A DNA stretch of 64,000 nt, from NCBI GenBank assembly GCA_034638255.1, contig JAWPGT010000003.1, positions 1,426,001-1,490,000 on the forward strand, in the 5' to 3' direction. The translations under genes and the position numbers were made by a program. The notes under the pieces are model-generated. The model had not been told where the DNA came from. It saw only the letters and a list, made by a program, of their open reading frames with translations, and ran no database searches. The DNA is from Coprinus comatus. Taxonomy: Eukaryota > Basidiomycota > Agaricomycetes > Agaricales > Agaricaceae. This document shows positions 42,357 through 53,599 of this stretch, one piece after another. Position 1 is the stretch's first letter. Each line of letters opens with the position of its first letter.

Positions 42357-43637
42357 TTAAATGTTCAGGTCGTTCAGGTGATGGAGAAATGGGACGGGTG
42401 GGTCCGGTCTAGGAGCAGGGCTCGGACTAGGTTGACGAATCGGTGATCCTGGATCTGGATCAGCGTATGATAACGCGTCATCATCGTCTTCATCAGAGAC
42501 TTCCTCGACTGTTGGTTTCCTGGGAGCAGGTTTACTCGGACCGGGAACAGGAGTTTTTTGAGAAGTAGATGGTCCGGGAATCGGACCTTTCGGTCTAGGC
42601 GGAAGTGGTGTTCTATCACTGTCGTCTTGTCGAGATGTGTCCATAGGATCATCAGGATAAAGATCAGGTGTAAGATCCTCGTCATCTTCATCAGACGCCG
42701 GAGGAGGAGGATTTATTTTGGGGTTTTTTGTAGAACCGGAGTCCTTAATTTTTTCGTGATCCGGCTTGCATTTGGGATACCAGCCCTCGTCGAAAATAGC
42801 TGTTTTCGCAGTATAAATAACATTTCCTTTCTGGTGTCGCATGAACGTAAAGTTAGCGCCAGCATAACCAAGGAAGATCATTAATTCAGATCTGGGAGAT
42901 AATTTGTCATCCCTTGATTCCTTTGGAATGAAAACGTAGGCTGCACAGCCAAACACGTGAAGCTCAGATAGATCTGGCTTTTTCCCTGTTACCATTTCCA
43001 TGGGAGTTTTCCATTCAAGACGTTTGATGGGAGTTCGATTATAACAATGAACTGCCGTGTTAAGGGCAAATTCCCACCAAGAATCTGGTAAGCATGCAGT
43101 AAGTCGCATGGCCTGCGCCTTTTCCTGAAGTGTGCGGTTCAGTCTTTCTGCTCTACCGTTCTGCTGGTGTATATGTGGTGCAGACGTCTCGTGTACTATC
43201 CCTTTTGAGTGAAGGAACTCCTCAAATTTCTTAGAGACATATTCTCCGCCATTGTCGGTCCGGATACGCTTAATCGTGTTACCGAATTGCTTTTCCTCAA
43301 AGGCACAGAATCTTTCAAGTGCCATCAAGGCATCAGATTTGGCTCGTAGGAGGAGGATCCAGGCGTGGCTAGAATAGTCGTCATAGAACGTCATTGCCCA
43401 CTTGTACTTGTGGTACGAGGCAACGGGGAATTCTAGAAGATCACTGTGGATCAATTCTAAAAATGACTTCGCTCGTGTCGAAGAAGGACGATGTGCATCA
43501 TCGGACATTTTGCCTCGAGCACAACCATCACAAACTTGACCGGAGATAGGAATGGGGATCTCAGGTACTTTTTCTGAGTGTTTTGGTAGTTGTCGCAGTA
43601 TACTTCCTTTCCAGGATGCGCCAATCGACGGTGCCAA
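42357..43637 (-). pseudogene. C3 integrase, frame-shifted at both ends
   Basis: It carries the zinc CxxC (VCDGCARGK), the D,D,E core (HSDLLEF, RTDNGGEY, NGRAERLNR), ELHVFGCAAYVF, and the acidic/proline linker. A +2 change near 43600 relative to C2 separates it from the HHCC histidines (WHRRLAHPGKE, in the frame 43831-43457). A one-base deletion near 42405 sends the 3' end out of frame. Confidence 0.88.
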
Positions 43638-44897
43638 AGATCATAAACAGAAAGTTTCGATGCGCAATATGAGAGCACCTGGTTTGCAGTATAGTGACGC
43701 ACCATCCTAGTGTGAACATGATGGAGGGCATCTTCCATAACTTTAAACGTTGTGATGCGTGATGCATGCATGAAAATCTTTCCGTTTGAACGATAAATAT
43801 TGGTTCGCTTTAAATTAGACTCACTCCTCATTCCTTGCAGCCATAAGGCGCCAGGTGAAATGATTCTAGTGGAGAGAGACTCTAGATAATAGACCGGGTA
43901 TAGTGGAGTCGTTCTAACAACTCCGTCTACATTGTGCTGAAAGAGAATTTTCCCACGACCTTTTATGGTTATGAGTTTATTGCTGGCATCTCTAACGCCA
44001 CCAAATTCTCCTTCCTCTAACTCGATAAAGTCAGCTATATGCGGTGTGCAATTAAAGCTAGCGCCTGAATCGAGGAGCCAAATAGCAGACTCTCTAGCAT
44101 AATTAGGTTTATTTTTGTCTTCACAGAAGTTGCATAAGCAATCATCAAGATGTTTGATTGGTTCATCACCATTCTTAGGATCTTTTAAGTATTTCGTCGG
44201 TAAGACAAAATGATCACAAGTAGAAACAGGAGAAGGGGATCATATTCAAAACAGGAACGGAAAGTACAAACAGTAGTAGTAGATGTAATAAGAGAACTAT
44301 CAATAGTCCGACAATAGTCCGGCAGTCCATTAAGGCGCACTAGAACATGGGGTCTGATGGAGCGATTGGTTCGTCTCCCCAACCTTGCTTGGTTGGGGCA
44401 TCTCTGTAAGTTCCATTTAGTTAAGAAGAATTCTTGAGAGAAGAAAGGAACGTACTCATTGTACCAACCATCATCGACCTCGTAATCTCCATCAGCTTCG
44501 TAGTCAGGATCATTCATGTAGGCGTCAGCCTCGGAGATCGCTTCGGGGACATCGGAAGGAGGGACATAGGAAGGAGACTTAGATCTGCACGTGGGGGACC
44601 CAGGTGTAGAAACCGAAGACGAATCAACTTCCTCTTCAGGAAGGATATGTGACACCATCGCATCAAGCGATAGTGGAGGTGATGGGGGACAGGGTTCAAC
44701 CAGCCGAAGCCGAGGCGAGCACCCATCTTCTCGAAGACCTCTGTCTTCTTTTTCTGATACCGGGTACGACCGACCAGGTGACCAACAGGGGGAAGAAGAG
44801 TAGCACGAGGAGCAGGAGGCTCAACACCATGCACGACGACTTCATCTGCAGCCTTTTTCAAGGCCACTGCCCTGAGGCGGGGATCAGTAGTCTTCAT
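43457..44897 (-). pseudogene. C3 protease and gag-pol junction, several frameshifts
   Basis: Three overlapping frames (44897-44514, 44658-44185, 43831-43457) carry parts of what is one frame in C2. They are separated by a one-base loss near 44702 (GGCTGG versus GGCGTGG in C2), further indels near 44200-44300, and the +2 change near 43600. The protease motif DSGAS is readable near 44065. Confidence 0.8.
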
Positions 44898-45891
44898 CTC
44901 TCTCGACGAGAGAACGAGTAGTTGATTTTTTGTTAGTGGGAGTCGTGAAAGACTCCAGAACAGCGGGGGACAAAATCATGTCGACATTACCATCTTCATC
45001 ACCTTCAGCCTTGTTGGCCTTGTTGCCACCACGTTTTCCGCGTCGATGCTTCTTCTTTTTATCCTTATCCCCCCCAGAAGCATTGCCGCCGGAACCGGAG
45101 TTCTGGTTCTGGTTCTGATTAGAACCGGAAGCTTTCTGTTGTTGTTGTTGGGGCTGCTGTGGAGCGCCTCCTTGGGGTTTAGAATAGGGCTTTGCACCCT
45201 TGTAGTTTTTAATGCCGGTAGAAGCGGCACGAGAAGCAGAAGCAGCTCCACGGGAATCCCGCCAAGCACCCATAATAGCGTCGGAGACGATTTGGACTGT
45301 CAAATTTGACAGGGAGTTACCATATTGGACAAGCAGGGCGGCACGAGTGGCACTCCATTGAGGAGGAATGCGTGTCATCAACATCAACGCACGCAGAATT
45401 GCGGGGACGTTGATTGGGGGCGAGGCTTGCTCGAGCTGCGTGAAGTAATTTCGGAAGGCGGAGATCTCCTTAGAGGGATCGTTCACACCAGATAACCGAA
45501 AGGAATCTGCAGAAGCATACAGCTCGTAAGCTGCACCTGCCGAAAATGTGCCGTAAGCTCGTCTCAGGTGTGTCCAGAGACCGTCGGAGGTATGCTCGCC
45601 ATGCCTTAGCATTTCATCACTGATTCGGGAGTTTAACATCCCGAGAGCAAAAGCCTCAACGTTATCGAACTTTCGAATTTCATCGACGTTCGTGGGGGGT
45701 ACCATAGCAGTGGTGCCAGTTGCGGGGGAACCACCGACAGCTGCAGGCCTTCCGGCGCTGCCGTCGATCATTCTCGCTACACACCATCCATCCATGTGGA
45801 TCATATTTGCGATAGACATGACACGTGCTTCCCACACTTGGTAGTTAGCAGTGCCGGTGAGAATTGGGATCGAAGGGATCAAAGAAGCCAT
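44884..45891 (-). pseudogene. C3 gag
   Basis: It starts MASLIPSIPILTGTANYQVW at 45891, although the frame is open upstream to an ATG at 46206 in the LTR. The UBN2-like Gag domain is followed by a Gln run and a Lys/Arg-rich tract, with no zinc knuckle. It ends after SLVERDEDY because of one extra base (GAGAGAGATG versus GAGAGGATG in C2) near 44900. Confidence 0.85.
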
Positions 45892-46160
45892 GAGTAATGT
45901 TCGTAGATAAAAATCTAAAACAAAACATGTGTCAGAACTATGAACTAAAGCTGCACTCCATGCGCTATGTTCTACAGAGCTATGTGCTGCCCGTCTAACC
46001 GAGTACGGTAAGGGTATGCATAGAGAACACTGGTGGGTCAATCGTCTCGAGTGAGCGGAACTCGGACTTCCCTCACAGGTGAATCCAGCTTCACCCTCGA
46101 GCTCAGTGCTGCACGATGAGTAGTACTCGTCGAGTGCGCAACGTGAGTCGTACAGGCTAA

Positions 46161-46175
46161 CCGGGGCCCATAACC
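46161..46175 (-). other. C3 primer binding site, half tRNA-iMet type
   Basis: Minus strand GGTTATGGGCCCCGG directly after the 5' LTR, the same as in C2. Confidence 0.8.
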
Positions 46176-46392
46176 TGTTAAAACAAGAGCGTAGCGTAGT
46201 ATGCATGGGTAGGTACGACTTAACACTTACTGAGATGAGGGTTGTTGTAGTAGAAAGAACTAAAGTATATAATGCTGGAAATACATCTTTATATACATAT
46301 TTACGTTGGTCCGTGCGAGAACATATTAAGTCACATGTTCATCAGCGTAATGCCATAGAGAATGTCATCGTAGAACTAATAATAGTTCAACA
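46176..46392 (-). repeat. 5' LTR of C3
   Basis: 217 bp. On the minus strand it holds a TATATAAAG box (forward CTTTATATA near 46290) and ends TTTTAACA next to the primer site. Confidence 0.94.
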
Positions 46393-46397
46393 ATTAC

Positions 46398-46955
46398 CAT
46401 CTATATAGTTGGGCGTCTGGCCAGGTACCAGGTGGCATACTTCAAAACATTCACTAGGACCAGGACGTGAATCTTTCATGTGTGGTGATTCGTGCATATT
46501 TAAACAAAGAGCACAATTCGAGGAACAGGTTTGAACTTTTTTAAACACCCAACACATATGAATTTTTTCTATAGGATACAGAAGGAATCAAGGCGATGTA
46601 TAAATCGATGACACATTTATCGATGTGCTTGAACATGCTTTACCACCGACTGGTGGCTGAGTTATTGTCATTTCCTATCTTATGTTTATGAATGTGTGTA
46701 TGTATTTATTACGTACCCATGTTAACTACTTTATGGATTTTTTTTCAGCCGGACCTACATCGCGACACCGAAGGTCCCCCTCGAGATCCCTGTCAATATT
46801 ATGCTTCAATCGTTCGTTATCCATTAATCGTAGAACACGGAAAGTGTTTAAATTTGTTATTTTACCACATTTTTCACCGCTATCGGCATTCGACTTTTTA
46901 TTTTCATTTTTATTACATTATATTATTTACTGCACAAGTTAGGGTTCGCCATACT
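46398..46955. other. Intergenic, no gene seen
   Basis: AT-rich, pyrimidine-rich sequence with no recognisable coding region. It ends in GCCATACT, the left target duplication of the MITE that follows. Confidence 0.5.
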
Positions 46956-47596
46956 AGGACCCTGGAAAATCCCTATAAGAGGCTGGGTCCCGGAAATTTG
47001 GGGTTTTCGGCCTTTCTGTCTGCTGAAAAATTCCAAATTTCCGGAGTCCACCGTCCGTTTTGGCACCTGGCCTCCGCATGAACCTGGTTTTTTGTCCGTT
47101 TTCGTGGATCCGGCCTCAAAAAATCCCAAAAAATTGCGAGAAATACAGAGAATACACTAATATACTACCAGATGCATATAACAATGGATGTATTATCTAC
47201 AAGACCATTGTTGTCATGCAAAGCGAGATGTCAGCAATAATTGTGTCTTTTGCAAGGGAAAGACCTTGGATCCACAACCGTAATAAGTATGAGAAAAATT
47301 TTGAGGACCGAGTAGTGTGAACTAAAAGGTGCGAAGGGGATTTAGAGGTAAATTTCCGGCCATGGTGATGTTTGAAGCCTGGAATGAGAGCTTCAAAAGT
47401 GCTGAAATATTAGACACTGCGGCTGTGCTGGCACCCGGCCTCCCTCATGAGACATAAAATCTGTCTGTTCCAATGGCACCCGACCTTAACCCGGAGGAGG
47501 CAAATACTGTCCGTTTTTGCCTCCGGCCTAACGGCTGGATTCTCAATTTTTTGTCCGTTTGGGACCCAGCCTCTTATAGGGATTTTCCAGGGTCCT
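46956..47596. mobile_element. hAT-like MITE with 8-bp target duplication
   Basis: 641 bp bounded by inverted repeats of about 36 bp: AGGACCCTGGAAAATCCC... at 46956 and ...GGGATTTTCCAGGGTCCT ending 47596. The flanking GCCATACT occurs on both sides (46948-46955, 47597-47604), a perfect 8-bp duplication typical of hAT transposons. There is no transposase. The interior has repeated GTCCGTTTT and CCTCCGGCC-like motifs. It ends about 110 bp before an F-box gene start. Confidence 0.88.
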
Positions 47597-47704
47597 GCCA
47601 TACTGCTACAAAAAGTTGCGTGAGAAAAAGTTGCGTAGACTTCCAGCATGCATGCATGTGTATGGCCCAACCCGTTCCAGATTCAAACGATCATTCGATT
47701 TTCG

Positions 47705-49519
47705 ATGGCGAGCATCGTACACGATCAACAGCGAGAGCATCTAAATAGTAATAGTCCGTGGGCTAACGAGACTCCTGCAGAGCTTCTTGTTGCCATCTGT
47801 CTCTTCAACATCCCGCCTTTTCCATTATCTTGCACCACAGCATACACTCGTACTCCAAATAAAACCCCGCATTTCATTAGAGATACCATCGATGTATCTC
47901 ATGTATGTGCTCGGTGGTACAACATCCTCACTTCTGTTCCAATACTATGGAATACTAGCATCAATCTACATGATCACCGGCCTGACTGGACAAACTTGCT
48001 TCTCAATCGCTCGATACCTTGTCCTATGACATTGACAAACTCTTCTTCACCATACGATGATTCAGCTTACCCGAAAAACCTGCTTCGCGAGATGCAATAC
48101 GCCAACAGACTTTCGCAATACCTAATCGCCCCAAACAATTCATGGAAAATGAAACCAGATTGGGAACTTGTACCCCGCGATTGGCCACATCTAAAAAACC
48201 TGTGTATTAATTACGCGGGACCCGGGGAAACCCTATTCATGGACTGTGATCCAGATAGCTCTGAATCAGAACCATCTTCCTTACCTCCTCCAAATCTACC
48301 CCAGGATTTTCCTGGCCAAGGCACACCCAATCTCGTCAGCTTGCATCTCCATGGTTGTTTCGTATCGGACCCATCACAAATCTCTCAATTATCTGCTCTT
48401 GTAGAGCTTCACGCCTCTTCGTTCTCTGAGGAAAATAAAATTCCTTTAAAAACATGGCATTCCATCATCCGTGATCTTCCTGATCTCAAAGTCATTTCTT
48501 TGTATCACGTTATCGCCACCGAACCTGATGATGTATCAATCATTCCAAGTCCTATAATTCATTGTCATAGACTCGAACAATTTTATCTGAAAGAGCCATC
48601 TTCGACTTGCCTACGGGTAGTCCAATGCCTTGACATTGACAACAAGTCGCTTCGAGTACTCAGCATCCATTGTATAGGTGATGATCCCAACAACACATAC
48701 GTCCAAGTGTTCTCGTACCTCCCATTTTCTACCCTCCAAGATCATCCCCTTTTCCAAAAGTGTACTCTGGGAATCTACGACGATAGCATAGTGCTCAACG
48801 GACTGGGTGGATTTTCTGATGAGAGAGATATTCATCATCAGTCTAAAATAATCAAACGTCCGGAGATGGCTTCAAGTGATTTCGAATATGGTTATTTATC
48901 CCTTCAGGCAAAAACTCTGATGACGGACTTGGAAAACATCCCAACAACACTTTATCCGATTTGCGGGTTGCTCAGTAAGGTCAATATCATTGACTTAGCT
49001 GATTCAGACATCAGTGGGCAGAATGAAGCGAAAATTTATTTATTGTTCTTTTTGTTGACTCCGAATATTCAACATTTAGCAAATGTTGAAAGTCCGGGAA
49101 TCTGGCATCTACTATATCAAATGACAATGGATTCCGCTGACAGCTCGAAGTCCGACGTAGACTCGATACTGCAAACTACTGGTATCAATGCGGAAAACCC
49201 ATCCCTGTTCCTATTTCCATTGATGGAAACTATTTCTCTGGTTCTGATGAGGGAACGCGAAGCGTATGGTGATTTTGGACACAAATTATTCAACTTATGT
49301 TCTACTCGAAAGATTATGGGGTCGCCGTTGCGTCATATCAAGATAAGCAACTACAATGGTCCAGGTTTAATACCTGAATCTATGACACAGGAGATGGAAC
49401 AATTAGGCGTTGATCTGGAAGTCGATGAGGTTGATATGGAGCACTTTACTCGCTTGTGTCAGGATTTGACATTCAAAGGAGACGAACTATCGGAGATGGT
49501 AGAACTCTTTGGCTTCTAA
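47705..49519 (+). CDS. F-box-like protein, paralog 1 of a convergent pair
   Basis: A single exon of 604 residues. ATG 47705 (MASIVHDQQREHLNS) aligns with the start chosen for its partner; an in-frame ATG at 47648 lies closer to the MITE. The F-box-like helices are near residues 20-90 (NETPAELLVAICLFNIP, HVCARWYNILTSVPILWN). The remainder is leucine-rich without regular repeats. Residues about 200-380 are almost identical to the gene at 50083-51870, while the flanks are clearly more diverged. Likely a substrate adaptor of an SCF ubiquitin ligase, by inference from the F-box only. Confidence 0.87.
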   Translation: MASIVHDQQREHLNSNSPWANETPAELLVAICLFNIPPFPLSCTTAYTRTPNKTPHFIRDTIDVSHVCARWYNILTSVPILWNTSINLHDHRPDWTNLLLNRSIPCPMTLTNSSSPYDDSAYPKNLLREMQYANRLSQYLIAPNNSWKMKPDWELVPRDWPHLKNLCINYAGPGETLFMDCDPDSSESEPSSLPPPNLPQDFPGQGTPNLVSLHLHGCFVSDPSQISQLSALVELHASSFSEENKIPLKTWHSIIRDLPDLKVISLYHVIATEPDDVSIIPSPIIHCHRLEQFYLKEPSSTCLRVVQCLDIDNKSLRVLSIHCIGDDPNNTYVQVFSYLPFSTLQDHPLFQKCTLGIYDDSIVLNGLGGFSDERDIHHQSKIIKRPEMASSDFEYGYLSLQAKTLMTDLENIPTTLYPICGLLSKVNIIDLADSDISGQNEAKIYLLFFLLTPNIQHLANVESPGIWHLLYQMTMDSADSSKSDVDSILQTTGINAENPSLFLFPLMETISLVLMREREAYGDFGHKLFNLCSTRKIMGSPLRHIKISNYNGPGLIPESMTQEMEQLGVDLEVDEVDMEHFTRLCQDLTFKGDELSEMVELFGF

Positions 49520-50082
49520 CTTTTTGTTCAAGAAGGGAGCTACCAGTGGTAGTACGACAATGTATGAGTAATATGGACTTTCCTAGGCTCTAATATCGTT
49601 TGTATTTTCTGTTTTTAAAATGGCCTTACAGGACTATTGTGCGTTCAAGCTACTATATACGTCGTTGGCATTTCCATAAATCGAGTCTGAAAATCGCACG
49701 TTCGAACCTAATGCGTAGAGCTACAAGCTCAACACAGGCATGAGTAAATGCCGAATGGATTTAGCAGCAGCTCAAAGTTCCTAGAATAAAATGGTTTTTG
49801 TATATTCATTGAAACATTGCAAAAATAGTGGATTCTGGTCATAGTTTCATGGCTCCAACCATATACACCACATGTTCAATGATACGTTACATGCTTGTAC
49901 AGGCCTTTCTTTCATATTTTCACTGACGGCTAATACCAGATTCACATTACCAGTTGTACAACAGAAATTTGGTACGCATACACTGAAGAGGTAAATACCA
50001 ATTGCGTTGGAGTCTTGGAGATTTGATAGTATTTTTTACTACATACATTTTCATACTACTGGTGACTGCTTCTTAAACAAAT
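49520..50082. other. Shared 3' region of convergent F-box genes
   Basis: 563 bp between two stop codons facing each other. No gene, repeat or clear terminator motif was seen. Transcripts of the two genes may overlap here. Confidence 0.5.
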
Positions 50083-51870
50083 CTAGAAGCCGTAGCGTTT
50101 TCCCATGTCTGATACTTCACTTTGCGTGAAATGCATACCCTCAATCAAGCGACAAAAGCTTCCCATATCTAACTGTATGACTTTCACATCAACGCCTAGT
50201 TGTGCCATCTCCCGTACCATAGATTCAGGTACTATAGGTGGAGTATAGTAGTTGGTTATCTTGATATAGCGCAACGGCGACCCCAAAACTTCCTTTCGAG
50301 CAGAACAAAAGCTAAGTAATTTCTGCCCAAAATCGGCATCCACTTCAGATTCACGTACTATCCGATCCAGAGAAATAGTCTCCAACAACGGGAATAGGAA
50401 CGGGGATGGGTTATTCGCATTGATAGAGTCAAAGTTTTGTGGTACAGACTCGGACGTCCCAGAGCTGGCGGCAGAATCCACTACTGTTTGATGTAATAGT
50501 AGATACCAGATGTCCAGACATTTAATGCGAACTAAGTGTCGAAGGTTCGGAGTCAACAAAAAGATGGATAAATGTGTTTTTATGGCATTATGTTGAACAT
50601 TTGAATTAGCCGAGTGAATGATATTGACTTTACTAAGTAGCCCGTGGATCTGAAATAGTGTTTTTGGGGTGTTTTCCAAGTCCGTCATCAAAGTTTTTGC
50701 CTGAAGGAATAAATAACCATAGTCGAAATCACTTGAAGCTATCTCTGGACATTGGATTACCTCAAACAGATCTTGATGAATATCTCTCTCATCAGCAAAT
50801 CCACCCAGTCCATTGAACACTATGCTATCGTCGTAGATTCCCAGAGTACACTTTTGGAAAAGGGGATGATCTTGGAGGGTAGAAAATGGGAGGTACGAGA
50901 ACACTTGGACGTATGTGTTGTTGGGATCATCACCTGTACAATGGATGCTGAGTACTCGAAGCGACTTGTTGTCAATGTCAAGGCATTGGACGACCCGTAG
51001 GCAAGTCGAAGATGGCTCTTTCAGATAAAATTGTTCGAGTCTATGACAATGAATTATAGGACTTGGAATGATTGATACATCATCAGGTTTGGTGGCGATA
51101 ACGTGATACAAAGAAATGACTTTGAGATCAGGAAGATCACGGATGATGGAATGCCATGTTTTCAAAGGAATTTTATTTTCCTCAGAGAACGAAGAGGCGT
51201 GAAGCTCTACAAGAGCAGATAATTGAGAGATTTGTGATGGGTCCGATACGAAACAACCATGGAGATGCAAGCTGACGAGATTAGGTGTGCCTTGGCCAGG
51301 AAAATTCTGGGGTAGAATCGGAGGAGGAAAGCGTGAGGGTAGTGCAAAGAGATATATAAAGTCTTCTTCAAAACACTCGTCTTCTCCTGCATAATTGATA
51401 CACAAGTATCTGAGATGTGGCCAATCATGCGGTACAAGTTCCCAATCTGGGTTCATCTTCCACTCATCCTCTGGAATGAATAAATATTGAGAAATCCTGT
51501 GCGCGTACTGCATCTCGCGACGCAGGTTTTTGGGGTAATCGTCCCATGTAGAATAGCTGTTCAATGTGATGGGGCCAAGCATCGAGCGGTTAAGAAGCAA
51601 GCTTGTCCATTCAGGCCGGCGGGCATGCAGATTGATGCCGACATTCCAAAGTATTGGAGCAGAGGTAAGAATGTTATACCAACGAACACATACATGAGAT
51701 GCGCTGATAATGTCTCTAAGATGATTGGATTTATATGATGTGGTGCAGGGTAATAGAGAAGGTGGGATAGTGAAGAGACAGATGGCAACAAGAAGCTCTG
51801 CAGGAGTCTCGTTGGCCCACAGACTACCACTGTTCAGACGCTCCTGTTGTTGATAGTGTACGATGTTCAT
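50083..51870 (-). CDS. F-box-like protein, paralog 2 of a convergent pair
   Basis: A single exon of 595 residues. ATG 51870 (MNIVHYQQQERLNSG) is chosen by alignment with its partner; ATGs at 51876 and 51909 are in frame. F-box-like region NETPAELLVAICLFTIPP and HVCVRWYNILTSAPILWN. It has the leucine-rich rest of the family and shares a nearly identical central block with 47705-49519. It ends with MGKRYGF. No introns or breaks. Confidence 0.87.
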   Translation of the reverse strand: MNIVHYQQQERLNSGSLWANETPAELLVAICLFTIPPSLLPCTTSYKSNHLRDIISASHVCVRWYNILTSAPILWNVGINLHARRPEWTSLLLNRSMLGPITLNSYSTWDDYPKNLRREMQYAHRISQYLFIPEDEWKMNPDWELVPHDWPHLRYLCINYAGEDECFEEDFIYLFALPSRFPPPILPQNFPGQGTPNLVSLHLHGCFVSDPSQISQLSALVELHASSFSEENKIPLKTWHSIIRDLPDLKVISLYHVIATKPDDVSIIPSPIIHCHRLEQFYLKEPSSTCLRVVQCLDIDNKSLRVLSIHCTGDDPNNTYVQVFSYLPFSTLQDHPLFQKCTLGIYDDSIVFNGLGGFADERDIHQDLFEVIQCPEIASSDFDYGYLFLQAKTLMTDLENTPKTLFQIHGLLSKVNIIHSANSNVQHNAIKTHLSIFLLTPNLRHLVRIKCLDIWYLLLHQTVVDSAASSGTSESVPQNFDSINANNPSPFLFPLLETISLDRIVRESEVDADFGQKLLSFCSARKEVLGSPLRYIKITNYYTPPIVPESMVREMAQLGVDVKVIQLDMGSFCRLIEGMHFTQSEVSDMGKRYGF

Positions 51871-51909
51871 GATCATCTGAATCTGAAACGGGCCGTGAGG
51901 GCGCAACAT

Positions 51910-52714
51910 ATCCTGGAAGTGGGGCGATAACTTTTCTCACGGAATAAAAAATGCTGTTTTGTGTCTTAGTCTTAATTTAGATCTATAGAGGTTTGAGAAA
52001 GAAAGACAAAGGATATGAGATTTTGAACATCGTGTTGAGAGGACTACATGAATTGCTATGTAAGATACTTCCGTGTTCTACCACATTCCGTACTTTAATC
52101 CCCTTTTCCCATTTCTACCACCGAATGGATACGCCTGTACTGACTCGATCTCATAATAGAGAAGCTCAATACATCAATGTATATACTTCACGAATATTTG
52201 TTTCGACCCACTTTCTCACTGGACCTGTGATCACCCCGTTCGATGCATACACCACTGTACTTAACCGTGGGCCAATGAATCCTCTCACCACTTCACCAGA
52301 ATGTCACCTTTTCGACTACTAAGGATACATCCATACCATTCAGTTCAAGTCTTGGGACCGAAGCTCCGAAGCTTTTATCTCATGAGCATCAATATGCAGC
52401 AGCATGACGCATCCTTTCATAATCATCATAAATGAAAATACAATTTCGGGGTGTCTGCTTTGATCCACGTCACTCCTCCACTAACCATTCAACCTTCTTT
52501 GATCTTCTATCCCCACATCCCCCCTTTCCCCAAAGTAGAATGACGACGACGACGACAGCAAAAATAACGAAAAAGTCAACCGTCCTTTATCATTGCTTCT
52601 CCGATTTTTTCCTACCAGCATAACTCCAAAAACTAAAATCATGTCAAACGAAAACCTTGTCACCTTCAACATCTTCTCTTCTCTTCATATCCCACACCAA
52701 TACCATCCCACCCT
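51910..52714. other. Intergenic, no feature identified
   Basis: About 800 bp between the F-box gene's 5' side and the 3' end of the next minus-strand gene. It contains only short, composition-biased open stretches and a small GAC repeat near 52541. Confidence 0.5.
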
Positions 52715-53411
52715 TCATTTAGACATAGTCCAAATACCCAAACCTATCCCAACACCAAGTAAAACAGAAAGAATAAACAATGCAAAAAGACATCGTTTAG
52801 CCCATTTCACTTCGGTTTTTCTGATATGCGAGATATATGCTTTTCTTTCTGCTTCGGTTTTCTCTGGGATTGTCCATTTGGCGTCGGAGCCATTTGTCTT
52901 GGATTGAGATTCTTCATCAGTATTATGGTATGTGGGCATGAAAGTAGTAGAGGAGGAGGAAGATGGAGGAGAACGAAGTGGTGTGATTAGAATTAATGAA
53001 CCCATGATCCAAAATGGCGGGAACACTATTGAAAAAAGAAAAAGTGAGTATATATATTCAAGGGTTCAAAATATCAAGAGAGAAAGCTCAAAGACACGTA
53101 CGAAAACCAAAACGAAAAAGATACATAGCAAGTGTAACAGGTTCATATTGCGGTGAATATCCAGGTAACACGTCACGATGTGATTCAGTATAAGCAGGTG
53201 GTAGACTTTCAGAAAGGGATGGATAACGATCATGTCGACTACTGTTAGTAGTTGACTTAGTCGAGTTGAACGTTTGGTTGTAACCGAAATATTTAAGGTC
53301 CAAAGTTTCTTCAATTGAGACTTGGATTGAAGTTGAAGCGGCAAATGGGTCTGGGTCGCGTGTGTATGGCGCTGTTGGGGTTGCAAGGGTAACTTGAACT
53401 TGAGTATTCAT
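52715..53411 (-). CDS. Small two-helix membrane protein, agaricomycete family
   Basis: Two exons, 53411-53102 and 53025-52715, joined by a 76-bp GT-AG intron in frame to 206 residues. The N-terminal half is polar and Ser/Thr-rich with SLPPAYTESH and PGYSPQYEPVTLAMYLF, followed by a hydrophobic segment (FPPFWIMGSLILITPL). A polar loop includes WTIPEKTEAERKAYI and KTEVKWAKRC. A C-terminal transmembrane helix follows (FALFILSVLLGVGIGLGIW). This plan (EPVTLAxYLFxxGFxFPPFW, then KTEAER and a last helix) is common to uncharacterised agaricomycete proteins. The intron sits inside the first hydrophobic segment, which supports the splice model. Function unknown. Confidence 0.88.
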
Positions 53412-53525
53412 GATCGCAATAGACCCCGAAGAAATGAGCTAAAAAGGAAGAGGGGGAAAGGGAAGAGGGAGGGTGAAAACACGTAGAACGGGCTAAAGGA
53501 ACATTGTGACACCACTCCTAGGGCC

Positions 53526-53533
53526 TATATATA
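53526..53533 (-). promoter_or_regulatory. TATA box of the 52715-53411 gene
   Basis: TATATATA about 115 bp upstream of the ATG at 53411, at a plausible distance for a fungal core promoter. Confidence 0.55.
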
Positions 53534-53573
53534 CATGGCGCTTCTTTCGTAAAGAGTAAAAACGGATTTCGAA

Positions 53574-53599
53574 ACCAATCCCGCTGGACCGCTAACACC
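53574..53599 (-). promoter_or_regulatory. Shared upstream motif, copy 1
   Basis: Forward ACCAATCCCGCTGGAC then CGCTAACACC. Copies with few differences lie at 54882-54907 and, inverted, at 56288-56314, each 150-200 bp upstream of an adjacent small gene. Likely a transcription-factor site. Confidence 0.6.

Larger units (their letters stand above)
40090..46392 (-). mobile_element. Full-length Ty1/Copia retrotransposon C3
   Basis: 6303 bp with LTRs 40090-40308 and 46176-46392 and perfect target duplication ATTAC (40085-40089, 46393-46397). It is the same family as C2, but its LTR lacks about 20 bp relative to C2's. Its coding region is damaged by small insertions and deletions, not by stop codons. 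RT-RNase H is intact with YVDD. The polypurine tract is at 40309-40317 and the primer site at 46161-46175. Confidence 0.96.

Noticed and set aside
49695..49725. CGTTCGAACC resembling a tRNA B box
   Set aside because: No matching A box or cloverleaf in either direction.
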